A stretch of 64,000 nucleotides of DNA. Origin: Maribacter sp044594925. GTDB taxonomy: Bacteria > Bacteroidota > Bacteroidia > Flavobacteriales > Flavobacteriaceae. The stretch spans positions 2,046,001 to 2,110,000 of the forward strand of contig NZ_CP138991.1 in assembly GCF_044594925.1 (NCBI RefSeq), in the 5' to 3' direction. The notes beneath the pieces are model-generated. The model was not told where the DNA came from and did no database searches. It saw nothing but the letters and a program-made list of their open reading frames with translations. The position numbers and the translations under genes were made by a program. Below are positions 24,769 through 32,610 of the stretch, one piece after another; position 1 is the stretch's first letter, and every line of letters begins with the position of its first letter.

Positions 24769-25689
24769 ATGAGATTAGTATTAACCTTATCTACCCTTCT
24801 AATGTTGTTATTCATTCCTTTGAACGCTCAAGATTTTGATACCCAACTAGAAAAACTGGCGGAGGGTCTCTCTCAAAAAATAAGTGCCAAGGGAAAAACA
24901 AAAATTGCGGTATGGGGGTTTTTTACCGAAAACGGGGAAAGAACCGCGCTTGGGAATTACTTAACTGAAGATTTTTCCGTTTATATGACCAATTTTGGAG
25001 ATAAATTTGAAGTTGTAGACAGAAATCATTTAGATGTTCTCTTAAAAGAACATCAATTGAACGCGGAAGGATACATCGACGAGAGCACCGCCAAAGAACT
25101 CGGTAAAATTGTTGCTGTAGATGTTATTATTACAGGAACCTATACGGTACTTAATTCAATCGTTAAAGTTCGTGCCAAAGCCCTAGACTCCGAAACTGCT
25201 TCACAATTTGCAGCGAATATGGGGAGTCTTCCCTTAAATGAAAATATTGCTTCTTACCTAGGGGTAAGTGTAAATGGCGGAAACTCAACGAACAGGGGAT
25301 TCAACACTTCCTTAAACTCAAACGAAACCATTAACAACCCTAAGACTGTCGATGATGATTGTGAAAAATTTAGTACGGGCGATTTTTGCTTTTCAAACAC
25401 TATGGGCGAAAAAGTTATAATTAAAATAGTGCATTATCCCGATGCTACATATAAGTACAGGAAAAAACAAAAGGTAATGACCCTTGCGGCTGGCGAAAGT
25501 AAATGCTTTTATACACTACCTGGAAGACCTTTTTTATACTACCTCGCTACTTGGAAAAATTTTACGAATCCAGATAAAATGAAAGGTGCAGAAAGTTTTT
25601 TGTCCAATGGAGGTTTTGCCAAATACTTAAAGGATAAAGGCGAACTTAGGGTAGAAACATGTAAATCTAAAACGTATACGATAAAATAG
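24769..25689 (+). CDS. exported FlgO/CsgG-like protein with C-terminal extension
   Basis: A protein of 306 residues with a signal peptide ending at LNAQ. Residues about 22-165 show the pattern of the FlgO/CsgG/LpoB alpha-beta domain: KTKIAVWGFFTENGERTALG, LTEDFSVYMTNFGDKFEVVDR, LLKEHQLNAEGYIDES, GKIVAVDVIITGTYTVL, VRAKALDSETA. The remaining part (about 200-306) has four cysteines and no known fold. FlgO proteins form outer rings of the Vibrio flagellum and CsgG the curli pore; this organism's cluster has neither flagellar nor curli genes, so the role is different or unknown. The next gene is a shorter tandem copy beginning 3 bp later. Confidence 0.82.
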   Translation: MRLVLTLSTLLMLLFIPLNAQDFDTQLEKLAEGLSQKISAKGKTKIAVWGFFTENGERTALGNYLTEDFSVYMTNFGDKFEVVDRNHLDVLLKEHQLNAEGYIDESTAKELGKIVAVDVIITGTYTVLNSIVKVRAKALDSETASQFAANMGSLPLNENIASYLGVSVNGGNSTNRGFNTSLNSNETINNPKTVDDDCEKFSTGDFCFSNTMGEKVIIKIVHYPDATYKYRKKQKVMTLAAGESKCFYTLPGRPFLYYLATWKNFTNPDKMKGAESFLSNGGFAKYLKDKGELRVETCKSKTYTIK

Positions 25690-25692
25690 CGC

Positions 25693-26193
25693 ATGAGGCA
25701 TAAAACTTACTTTTGTATTTTAGTTATTCTTCCATTCCTGATAAGTGCCCAAGATTTTGATTCTAAATTAGAAGTATTGGCCCAATCTATTGCTGAAAAA
25801 CTAAATCAAAAAGAAAAAACTAAGGTAGCTATCTGGGGCTTCATTTCTGAAAGTAAGGAGCATGAAAATCTCGAAGAAGTACTTATAGAAGATTTCTCTA
25901 TTTATCTTATGAACAATGCTAAAAGTTTTGGTATCGTAGATAGGGTGCACCTACATCATATTATTAAAGAATACGGGTTACAGGCAGAGGGTTATATAGA
26001 CGAAAAAACAACAAAAAAATTAGGTAAATTTATTGCTGCCGAAGCAATAATAATTGGCTCTTACACCATTTTGGAGTCTGAAATAAAAGTAAGGGCCAGA
26101 GTCCTTGATACGGAAACCGCACTTCAAATCGCCGGGGCTATTGAAACTCTTCCTATGGATGAGAATATTGCAAAACTACTTGGAAAATTATGA
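25693..26193 (+). CDS. exported FlgO/CsgG-like protein, tandem paralogue
   Basis: A protein of 166 residues with a signal peptide ending at LISAQ. It aligns by eye over its whole length with residues 1-165 of the preceding protein (same FDxxLExLAxxxxxK start, KTKVAIWGF, EDFSIYLMNN, AEGYIDEKTTKKLGK, RVLDTETALQIAG) but lacks the cysteine-rich extension. It starts 3 bp after the previous stop, so the two are cotranscribed. A recent tandem duplication with loss or gain of the extension is likely; the two could form a mixed ring or complex. Confidence 0.82.
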   Translation: MRHKTYFCILVILPFLISAQDFDSKLEVLAQSIAEKLNQKEKTKVAIWGFISESKEHENLEEVLIEDFSIYLMNNAKSFGIVDRVHLHHIIKEYGLQAEGYIDEKTTKKLGKFIAAEAIIIGSYTILESEIKVRARVLDTETALQIAGAIETLPMDENIAKLLGKL

Positions 26194-26196
26194 CCA

Positions 26197-26826
26197 TTAA
26201 AAACCTATTCTTTTCAATGCGTTATGTTTGGCTCCTTCCTTATTATCACCAACGGCCACCCCTGTCCTGTCCATTGATTTTGAGTAGGACTTCATCCGTT
26301 CACCAGTGGTTTTATTATATGCATCAAAATATAAGCTTACGGCACAACTAGTTCCACCACGGGAATTGGAAAAATACGAATAACTTATCTTTCCTACGCA
26401 TATAAGCTCCGTGTTAGCTGAAGTTTCTAAATTACCTAAAAGTAATTCTTCCTTTGAAAAGCCCTTTGGTATGCCTTTTAAAGCATATTCTTTAAAAAAT
26501 AAATCACCTACAAGTCTACTTATTCGTACATCCAACCCATTATCATCAAAAATATATACGCTCGCAGTATTAGGTATTGGATTATCTTTAGCCTTTTCCT
26601 TACCCGACAATGAATCAACATAAGGTACACCATCATCATCCCCTTCTTTAATTTTAGTTGAATCTAAGGTTACCTTTTGCTCATTACGCCTTTTAGAATT
26701 TAACCTAGACTCTTTCTTATTTCCTATTATAAACTCTGCAATTTTAAAAATAGCTAGTGTTATAAGTAGCAACTTCAGTAGCAAACCTAGTTTGCTCTTT
26801 ATAATCTGTTCTTTCTTTAAATTCAT
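26197..26826 (-). CDS. membrane-anchored protein of unknown function, LPP20/FlgT-like C-terminus
   Basis: A protein of 209 residues. A basic N-terminus precedes one membrane segment (about 12-34, KLGLLLKLLLITLAIF), then a charged linker (about 38-80) and a periplasmic domain. The end, YFDAYNKTTGERMKSYSKSM followed by GAKHNALKRIGF, resembles the end of LPP20/FlgT-type repeats in which a derived activity is followed by an A-x-x-A-L-K helix. I am unsure of that relation. It converges on the FlgO-like pair with 3 bp between stops and is 9 bp beyond the next leftward gene, so it belongs to that transcript. Confidence 0.65.
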   Translation of the reverse strand: MNLKKEQIIKSKLGLLLKLLLITLAIFKIAEFIIGNKKESRLNSKRRNEQKVTLDSTKIKEGDDDGVPYVDSLSGKEKAKDNPIPNTASVYIFDDNGLDVRISRLVGDLFFKEYALKGIPKGFSKEELLLGNLETSANTELICVGKISYSYFSNSRGGTSCAVSLYFDAYNKTTGERMKSYSKSMDRTGVAVGDNKEGAKHNALKRIGF

Positions 26827-26835
26827 TAGAAGCTC

Positions 26836-27582
26836 TTATAACAAATCATCCAAAACCTCATCATCCATTAACAAATCCTCATCAAAGAAACTACCCAAGA
26901 TAATCTGGTCATCAAACAAGGCATATTTAACAGGAATTATAAACAGTCCAAAAGAGCCTAAATTTTTGTATAAAACTTTAGCTCTCTTATACTGTTTCAT
27001 GGTTTCCAGTAATTCTCTTTGAAGAAAATTTAAAAAATCCAAGGATAATTTTTCATTACTATATTGTGTCTTTATACTTTTAACGTTGTGTTGAGTAGAT
27101 AACAAGTTTTCAATAAAACCATCGTTAGCGTCTATGAACTGTTCAATTTTAGAGATTCGCTTTTCAATTCCCAAAAGCTTCTCCGGGAGCTTAGGAAAAA
27201 CCATCTCAACAATGGCGTCCTTAGGAGGGTTTTTTAAAATATAAGCTTTAATATCTTTTCTATACTTCTCTCCAAAATCGCGAAATGAAATAGTTCCATC
27301 TTCCTGATCTATATGGTAACTAACAAAAACTTTTAAAGATTCAACATCGGGGTTATATGCCTTCTCTACAGTACTATTACGGATTGCCTCAATATATTTT
27401 AAATTTCTATCGATAGTTTTACGAAAATTATTGCTTTCACCATCAAGCACCGTAACGTAGTAATCCTCTATAAGTTTTTTAGTTTTTAAGATACTTTTTT
27501 TGCTGGCATCAATAGGAAAAATTTTTTCCATTAGGTACAGATAGGTTTCAAAATCTTCCTTGGTCATCTTTTGTTTGGCCAT
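26836..27582 (-). CDS. soluble helical protein of unknown function
   Basis: A protein of about 248 residues starting at 27582 or at nearby ATGs (27588, 27567). There is no signal peptide or membrane segment, which is unusual in this segment full of exported proteins. It is helical and charged, with a possible coiled coil at about 140-205 (EKRISKIEQFIDANDGFIEN) and an acidic end (DEDLLMDDEVLDDLL). No family recognised. It is probably the first gene of a two-gene unit with 26197, transcribed away from the long palindrome at 27631. Confidence 0.65.
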   Translation of the reverse strand: MAKQKMTKEDFETYLYLMEKIFPIDASKKSILKTKKLIEDYYVTVLDGESNNFRKTIDRNLKYIEAIRNSTVEKAYNPDVESLKVFVSYHIDQEDGTISFRDFGEKYRKDIKAYILKNPPKDAIVEMVFPKLPEKLLGIEKRISKIEQFIDANDGFIENLLSTQHNVKSIKTQYSNEKLSLDFLNFLQRELLETMKQYKRAKVLYKNLGSFGLFIIPVKYALFDDQIILGSFFDEDLLMDDEVLDDLL

Positions 27583-27630
27583 ACCCAAATTTAAAAATTA
27601 AGGGCAACAAAAAAAATTAGATAATATACA

Positions 27631-27668
27631 GACAGTAAAGTGAAGTCTTAAGACTTCACTTTACTGTC
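27631..27668. repeat. 38-bp perfect palindrome between divergent genes
   Basis: GACAGTAAAGTGAAGTC, then TTAA, then its exact reverse complement: 17-bp arms around a 4-bp centre with no mismatch. It lies 49 bp upstream of the leftward start and 127 bp upstream of the rightward lipoprotein gene. There is no T-tract on either side and neighbouring transcripts start here rather than end, so a terminator role is unlikely. It may be a protein-binding site, a cruciform or a mobile remnant. Confidence 0.8.
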
Positions 27669-27794
27669 CAAAATATTCCTGTACTCTTTCTTTACTTTGT
27701 TATGTAATTATATCGTAAGACGTTTCGAAACAGATAATTACAACGAGAGGCCTCTCATTTTTTAGATGAATTAATAACAATTAAATCAAAAAAG

Positions 27795-27947
27795 ATGAGA
27801 AATTTAGTAAGATTAGTATTGATGAGTTTTGTTTTAGTAACAGCCATAACTTCGTGCTCTAAGGATTTAGCCGAAGATGAAATATTTATTAAGACCGAAG
27901 CTACCGAAGGAGATACAGGTTCAGATGATGACAAACCAGACAATTAA
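27795..27947 (+). CDS. 50-residue lipoprotein upstream of the second TPR kinase
   Basis: A short open frame encoding 50 residues: MRNLVRLVLMSFVLVTAI, then the lipobox TSCSKDL (Cys 21), then an acidic tail rich in Asp, Glu and Thr ending DDDKPDN. The signal and lipobox are textbook, which is strong support for so short a frame. A terminator hairpin starts 13 bp after the stop. It directly precedes the kinase gene and may provide its signal, by analogy with small lipoproteins that act on sensor kinases; this is inference. Confidence 0.65.
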   Translation: MRNLVRLVLMSFVLVTAITSCSKDLAEDEIFIKTEATEGDTGSDDDKPDN

Positions 27948-27959
27948 ATGAGTTACAGT

Positions 27960-27992
27960 GGCGGCCATGTTTATACAAGGCCGTCCTTTTTT
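27960..27992 (+). terminator. terminator after the 50-residue lipoprotein
   Basis: GGCGGCC (27960-27966) pairs with GGCCGTC (27979-27985, one G-U pair) over a 12-nt loop, followed by CTTTTTT. This GC-rich stem with a T-run stands out in an AT-rich region. It lies inside the frame that could be read as the N-terminus of the kinase, and so argues for a later kinase start. Confidence 0.7.
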
Positions 27993-28017
27993 GATATATT
28001 TACGAAAAACTATATCA

Positions 28018-29940
28018 GTGCGCATTCTAATACCCTTAACCTTCTTATTGTTAACAATTAGCTGCGATTTCTCTTCCAAAAAGAGTATTAGTAAAAATCA
28101 ACAGATTTTATCGGAATCACTGAGAATATTCAAACAAGCAACAAATGATAGCTTAACCGTTTTTGAGAGAAGAGTATTAATTGATAGCGCTTTAAATTTT
28201 GATAACCTTAGCGACTCTTTAAGAACTCACGTACTCTATTCCAAGTGTAACATTCATTATTTACTTAAAGAATATGATAGTGTATTTATATACGGAGAGC
28301 GCCTAATAAAGCTAAGCGAAGAGATACAGCACTACGGACCCGCAGGAAAATATTATCATCTACTTGCCTATTACTACACAAAAAACCATGCTGATCTAGA
28401 AAAAGCATATCTCTATCATAACCGTGCCAAAAATCAATTTAAATTAGTTAATGATAGTCTGCAGGTGGGTCGGCGATTAATTAGTATTGCCGCGATTCAG
28501 CAAAAACAAAACGATTTTTTCGGGAGTAAAGAGACTTTGACCGAAGCATTGGGCTATTTAGAAGGTATCAATAACCAAGTATATTTGGCTTCTGCATTTA
28601 ATGAATTGGCTACTAACCATAGAAAACTACTCAATAATTCTGACGCTGTTGATTATTATTTAAAAGCAATTAAAATTACTCCCTCTAATAACAATAAGTT
28701 AAGATACAAGAATAATCTCGCCACTACATATATAGATAATAAGGATTATAATAAAGCTATTATCTTATTAGAATCAGTTTTTAAGAACGTTTCCCTAAAA
28801 AAGCAGCCAATAGAATTTGCCAGAGTCTTAGATAATCTTACCTATGCAAGATGGTTAAACCTCGAAATAAAAACACCTGAGGATTTTAAAGAAGCCCTAG
28901 ACATTCGAAAAGAAAAGAGTGATAAGCGGGGACAAATATCAAGTTACACCCATTTAGGGGAATACTATTCCAAAAATCAACCCTTAAAAGCTGAGTCCTA
29001 CCTAGACACTGTAATACAACTATCACAAGAATTAAAAATACCAAAAGCAGAAACAGATGCTCTCCAATTTTTAATGAAAATAAAACCAAAGAACACTCCT
29101 CTAAGGGAGCGATATATTTTCTTAAAAGATAGCATGTACACCAATGAATTGAGAGTAAAAACCCAGTTCGCAAAAATGAAATATGATGACGAGCAAGAAA
29201 AGGAACAAATACTCCGACTAAAGACGGAAACCGCTCAAAAAAGGGCAGAACTTGCGGAGCAAAGGACTCAAAAAATAATACTTATCTCCTTTATTAGTTT
29301 TCTACTCCTAGGTGGTTCATTTTTATTTTATCTAACTCGCCAAAAACATAAAAAGGAAAAGTTGCTCGAGATTTATAATACCGAAAAACGAATAAGTAGA
29401 GATCTCCACGATGGGCTAGCGAATGATGTCTTTGGAGTAATGACCAAATTACAAAATCTTGAAATTGGTGATGACAAACTTTTGGAGCACTTGGAAGACA
29501 TTTACCAAACAACTAGACAAATATCCCATGAAAACGCATCTATCAGAACAGGTGAAGAATTCAAGGATGAACTCTATACACTAATAGCTAATTATCAAGA
29601 CAAAAAAACATCCATATTACTGAAAGGAATAAGCACCATTAATTGGAAAATGATAGAAGAAGATAAATGCGTTGCTTTACATCGTATTATTAAAGAGCTG
29701 CTCGTAAATATGAAAAAACATGCCATGGCAAGCTTGGTTTCTTTACAATTTAAAAATTCTAGCAATAAAATTTTTATAACCTACAGGGACAATGGTATAG
29801 GTTTTAATCCAGATATTTCAAAAGGGATAGGACTCAAGAATACGGAAAACCGTATTATTTCAGTTGGCGGTACCATTACCTTTGAAACTAAACAAGGATC
29901 AGGGTCGGAAATAATAATCTCAATGCCCTTTTCGGTTTAG
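28018..29940 (+). CDS. TPR-containing sensor histidine kinase, lipoprotein-like N-terminus
   Basis: A kinase of about 640 residues. I place the start at the GTG at 28018 (M/V-RILIPLTFLLLTIS, lipobox Cys near residue 16); the frame is open from 27958, but that region is a terminator hairpin. Residues about 30-390 form TPR-like helices (YGPAGKYYHLLAYYYTKNHA; NELATNHRKLLNNSDAVDYY). One membrane segment near 424-444 (ILISFISFLLLGGSFLFYL) leads to the phosphoacceptor block KRISRDLHDGLANDVFG and HATPase motifs LLVNMKKHAMA and YRDNGIGFNP. It pairs with the regulator 8 bp downstream. The start is the main uncertainty. Confidence 0.9.
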   Translation: MRILIPLTFLLLTISCDFSSKKSISKNQQILSESLRIFKQATNDSLTVFERRVLIDSALNFDNLSDSLRTHVLYSKCNIHYLLKEYDSVFIYGERLIKLSEEIQHYGPAGKYYHLLAYYYTKNHADLEKAYLYHNRAKNQFKLVNDSLQVGRRLISIAAIQQKQNDFFGSKETLTEALGYLEGINNQVYLASAFNELATNHRKLLNNSDAVDYYLKAIKITPSNNNKLRYKNNLATTYIDNKDYNKAIILLESVFKNVSLKKQPIEFARVLDNLTYARWLNLEIKTPEDFKEALDIRKEKSDKRGQISSYTHLGEYYSKNQPLKAESYLDTVIQLSQELKIPKAETDALQFLMKIKPKNTPLRERYIFLKDSMYTNELRVKTQFAKMKYDDEQEKEQILRLKTETAQKRAELAEQRTQKIILISFISFLLLGGSFLFYLTRQKHKKEKLLEIYNTEKRISRDLHDGLANDVFGVMTKLQNLEIGDDKLLEHLEDIYQTTRQISHENASIRTGEEFKDELYTLIANYQDKKTSILLKGISTINWKMIEEDKCVALHRIIKELLVNMKKHAMASLVSLQFKNSSNKIFITYRDNGIGFNPDISKGIGLKNTENRIISVGGTITFETKQGSGSEIIISMPFSV

Positions 29941-29948
29941 CCCACGTT

Positions 29949-30617
29949 ATGTTCAAAAAAGTATTGGTAGTGGAAGATTTAGATACCGTCGGTTATGGGA
30001 TTTCCATGATGCTACAACAAGATCTAAATGTAAAAGAAGTGGTGCTAACCCAATACTGTGATGATGCTTATTTAAAGTTTCAATCAGCGCTAAAGAACAA
30101 CAGTCCTTTTGAACTTTTAATAACCGATCTTTCATTTCAAAAAGATCATAGGCCATCAAACATTAAATCGGGTAAGGCTTTAATAGAGAAAGTGAGGGAG
30201 AACAATCAAGACATACCTATTGTCATCTGTTCTGTTGAAGAAAAACCGGATATGATAAAAAGATTTATACGTAAAAACGAGATATCGGCATATGTTCTAA
30301 AAGGAAGATATGGACTAAAAGATTTAAGGGAAGCTGTTATTTCCGTTTTTAAAGGAAAACAGTTTTTATCCCACAAAATAGCTCAACTTTCAAAAGGCTC
30401 CAATATTTTTGAAATTGAAGATTATGATGTTTCCCTTTTGAGATATCTATCCAATGGGCTTACACAAGACCAGATATCAGATTTATTTAACACAAAGGGA
30501 GTATCTCCAAGTAGTTTAAGTTCAATTGAAAAAAGATTGAATAAACTCAAGGATATACTACAAGCCAATAATAACGTTCAGTTGGTTGCAAATGCTAAAG
30601 ATATAGGGCTAATCTGA
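29949..30617 (+). CDS. response regulator with divergent C-terminal DNA-binding domain
   Basis: A protein of 222 residues. The receiver domain has E9-D10, phosphoacceptor D60 (LLITDLSFQKD) and a lysine in YVLKGRYGLKDL. The C-terminal part (about 155-222) is in the position of a LuxR-type helix-turn-helix, with LLRYLSNGLTQDQISDLFNT, but lacks the usual L-T-x-R-E-x-E-V-L start and the T-V-x-x-H core; it has an inserted SPSSLSSIEKRLNKLK instead. It is the only regulator inside the 18-kb segment, so it is the best candidate to bind TACGG-N4-CCGTA, the nearest copy of which lies 67 bp after its stop. Confidence 0.88.
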   Translation: MFKKVLVVEDLDTVGYGISMMLQQDLNVKEVVLTQYCDDAYLKFQSALKNNSPFELLITDLSFQKDHRPSNIKSGKALIEKVRENNQDIPIVICSVEEKPDMIKRFIRKNEISAYVLKGRYGLKDLREAVISVFKGKQFLSHKIAQLSKGSNIFEIEDYDVSLLRYLSNGLTQDQISDLFNTKGVSPSSLSSIEKRLNKLKDILQANNNVQLVANAKDIGLI

Positions 30618-30683
30618 TTCCTTTCTATCAAATTTCTTACAAACAGAATTCCAGTAAAAAAATATCGGAATTAAAATACTGGA

Positions 30684-30699
30684 TTACGGTAAACCGTAA
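30684..30699. promoter_or_regulatory. TACGG-N4-CCGTA operator, copy 3
   Basis: TTACGG-taaa-CCGTAA lies 21 bp upstream of a perfect -7 element, TATGTTTG (30721-30728). There is no -33 element at that place, so the palindrome occupies the position expected of an activator that replaces it. The promoter serves the four-gene operon starting at 30808. Confidence 0.78.
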
Positions 30700-30720
30700 A
30701 ATCTAGAAAGTGCTAATTCC

Positions 30721-30728
30721 TATGTTTG
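30721..30728 (+). promoter_or_regulatory. -7 element of the 30808-34495 operon
   Basis: TATGTTTG is an exact TAnnTTTG match, 21 bp beyond the palindrome at 30684-30699 and 79 bp before the ATG at 30808. The leader of about 70 nt has no obvious structure. Confidence 0.5.
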
Positions 30729-30807
30729 ATAACCTTACAATTTTTCTCAAGTTTAGACAGAATTTTGTAGTACAACCAAAAACAATCATTAAAAAGAATA
30801 TGTCCAG

Positions 30808-32055
30808 ATGTCCATAGCAAAGCGCAGACCATTAAGGTCTTTCCTCCTATTTATTCTGTTATTTAAATATGCCTTAATTCCAGTTCTTGCTCAAGAAAAA
30901 AAATTACTGCGAAAAGGAGACTTCACTTCAGAAATAAAAGATTTCAAAAGAAGTTCCCTGCTAACCCTTATGATTGAAACTCCCGAAAAAGAGCAACTTA
31001 AAAGCATTAAAAATGCTTTTAAGAAAACAAGTATTTCTAAAAAATTTAATGAACATGAGGTTGGGGTTTCTTTCTTAACTATTAATGGGGAAGCCAAGGA
31101 CCAATCCTACACTATTCAACAAAGACTAAAAGAATTAGATCTAGCAAAAAAACTTATCGCTAAATGGTTCAACAGAACTAAAAATGGCACTTTTGATGTA
31201 GCACTCATAAAAGAAAGAGGCCTATATAACGCAAGTGCTTTTGATATTCAGATTGCTAAAAACACTTTACGGGGCAATGCAATGTTAGCGGATGCTGGGG
31301 AACATCTTATTGCAAATACCTTCGTAGTTGTTAACGATTACAAGTACACTAATAAAGAGGAGGTAGTTTCAAAGTCCAAAAATATACTCAGTGATATCTC
31401 CTTACTTATTGGAAACAAATCATCCAGTAATGTCGTAATGGCTGCCGATGCCTTTGGTAAAGGTTATGTTATAAAAACAACTTCCTATTTGTATAGATTA
31501 GTATGGGATGAAGAAACATCCAATACATTTTATGAAACTTTTTGGACAACCAAAAAAAACTATGACGAAGCAAAAGTAAAAGCGTTTAATGAAACTGATA
31601 TTTTCCGTTTGGAATATATTGGAAAACAAGATTCTTGGTCCGATGTGCAATCTACTAAATATACCTCAAAGACAGATGCGCAACTTATTGAAAGAGCCAC
31701 TATAAAGGCAAGTGACGCCTCACTCTCTAAGCTAGAACGCAAATTTGAAGTTTTTAGAACGAAGACCGCTTTGATAGGTGTAGAACCCCTTGCCGCTGAA
31801 ATAGGTCTAAAGGAAGGATTGGTAAAAGGAGATAAATTTGAAGTTCTAGAACAGGTGCTATTAGAAAACGGAACCATTGACTATAAAAAAATAACGGAAA
31901 TTACAGTTGATCACAATCAAATCTGGGATAACTCTTATTTACCCGAAGAGATTCCCGCGTCTGACATTGACTTTACAGTATTTAAAGGAAATTCAAAAAA
32001 ACTATATCCTGGTATGTTAATTCGATTCAAAAAAAATCAAAATCTATTTAAATGA
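30808..32055 (+). CDS. exported protein with FlgT-like C-terminal segment, unknown function
   Basis: A protein of 415 residues with a signal peptide ending near PVLAQ (residue 29). The body mixes helices and strands; near the end, EIGLKEGLVKGDKFEVLEQV and LYPGMLIRFKKN are reminiscent of the small beta domain that closes FlgT-type proteins (G-x-x-x-G-D-x-F-x-V). That resemblance is weak and should be treated as a hint. First gene of an operon of four; its stop overlaps the next start by 4 bp. The palindrome-linked promoter upstream suggests control by the neighbouring two-component system. Confidence 0.72.
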   Translation: MSIAKRRPLRSFLLFILLFKYALIPVLAQEKKLLRKGDFTSEIKDFKRSSLLTLMIETPEKEQLKSIKNAFKKTSISKKFNEHEVGVSFLTINGEAKDQSYTIQQRLKELDLAKKLIAKWFNRTKNGTFDVALIKERGLYNASAFDIQIAKNTLRGNAMLADAGEHLIANTFVVVNDYKYTNKEEVVSKSKNILSDISLLIGNKSSSNVVMAADAFGKGYVIKTTSYLYRLVWDEETSNTFYETFWTTKKNYDEAKVKAFNETDIFRLEYIGKQDSWSDVQSTKYTSKTDAQLIERATIKASDASLSKLERKFEVFRTKTALIGVEPLAAEIGLKEGLVKGDKFEVLEQVLLENGTIDYKKITEITVDHNQIWDNSYLPEEIPASDIDFTVFKGNSKKLYPGMLIRFKKNQNLFK

Positions 32056-32609
32056 ACATCAAATATTCTGTAAAGATTATAACACTTTGCCTTTACCTAA
32101 GTTCATATACATTTATGAATGCACAAAGAAGACAAAAACTTGCGGACAAGGATACCTATGAATGGGAATATGACATTCAGTGTTATGGGAGCACCGCCAG
32201 GCAAGGACATAAACTAGTAAAAGTATGGTCTTATTCAAAAGAAAAAAGTATCGCCACATTACAAGCCAAAAAGAATGCGGTACATGGTATTATATTTAAA
32301 GGCTACGCTGGTGAAGGTCGCGTCTGTAAGTTTTCCGACCCACTGATGAATAAAGAATTAACGGACAAGGAATATAAAGACTTTTTTAAAAATTTCTTTT
32401 TAGATGATGGCGATTTTAATCGTTTTGTTACCCAAGCTACCGACCACAAAGGAGCTATAGAGGTACAAAAGCTTATGAAAAATAAAAAAGAAAAGAAAGA
32501 AAAATTCCATCAATATAAAATTGGTGTAGTGGTTAATGTGGCATCTAATGCTTTACGTAAACATTTAGAAAAAGAAGGAATAATTAATTCATTATCAAAT
32601 GGCTTTTAG
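32052..32609 (+). CDS. exported protein of unknown function, second gene of the operon
   Basis: A protein of 185 residues with a signal peptide ending near FMNAQ (residue 24). A conserved-looking stretch, YEWEYDIQCYGSTARQGHKL, begins the mature domain, with KSIATLQAKKNAVHGIIFKG after it; this strand-then-helix with A-x-x-x-A-V is like proteins of the LPP20/FlgP kind, though I cannot assign it. The C-terminus is basic. Translationally coupled to the preceding gene (ATGA overlap) and overlapping or abutting the next. Confidence 0.7.
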   Translation: MNIKYSVKIITLCLYLSSYTFMNAQRRQKLADKDTYEWEYDIQCYGSTARQGHKLVKVWSYSKEKSIATLQAKKNAVHGIIFKGYAGEGRVCKFSDPLMNKELTDKEYKDFFKNFFLDDGDFNRFVTQATDHKGAIEVQKLMKNKKEKKEKFHQYKIGVVVNVASNALRKHLEKEGIINSLSNGF

Positions 32610-32610
32610 T

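Noticed and set aside
27958..28017. N-terminal extension of the TPR kinase
   Set aside because: The stretch contains a GC-rich hairpin with a T-run; the GTG at 28018 gives a clean lipoprotein signal.
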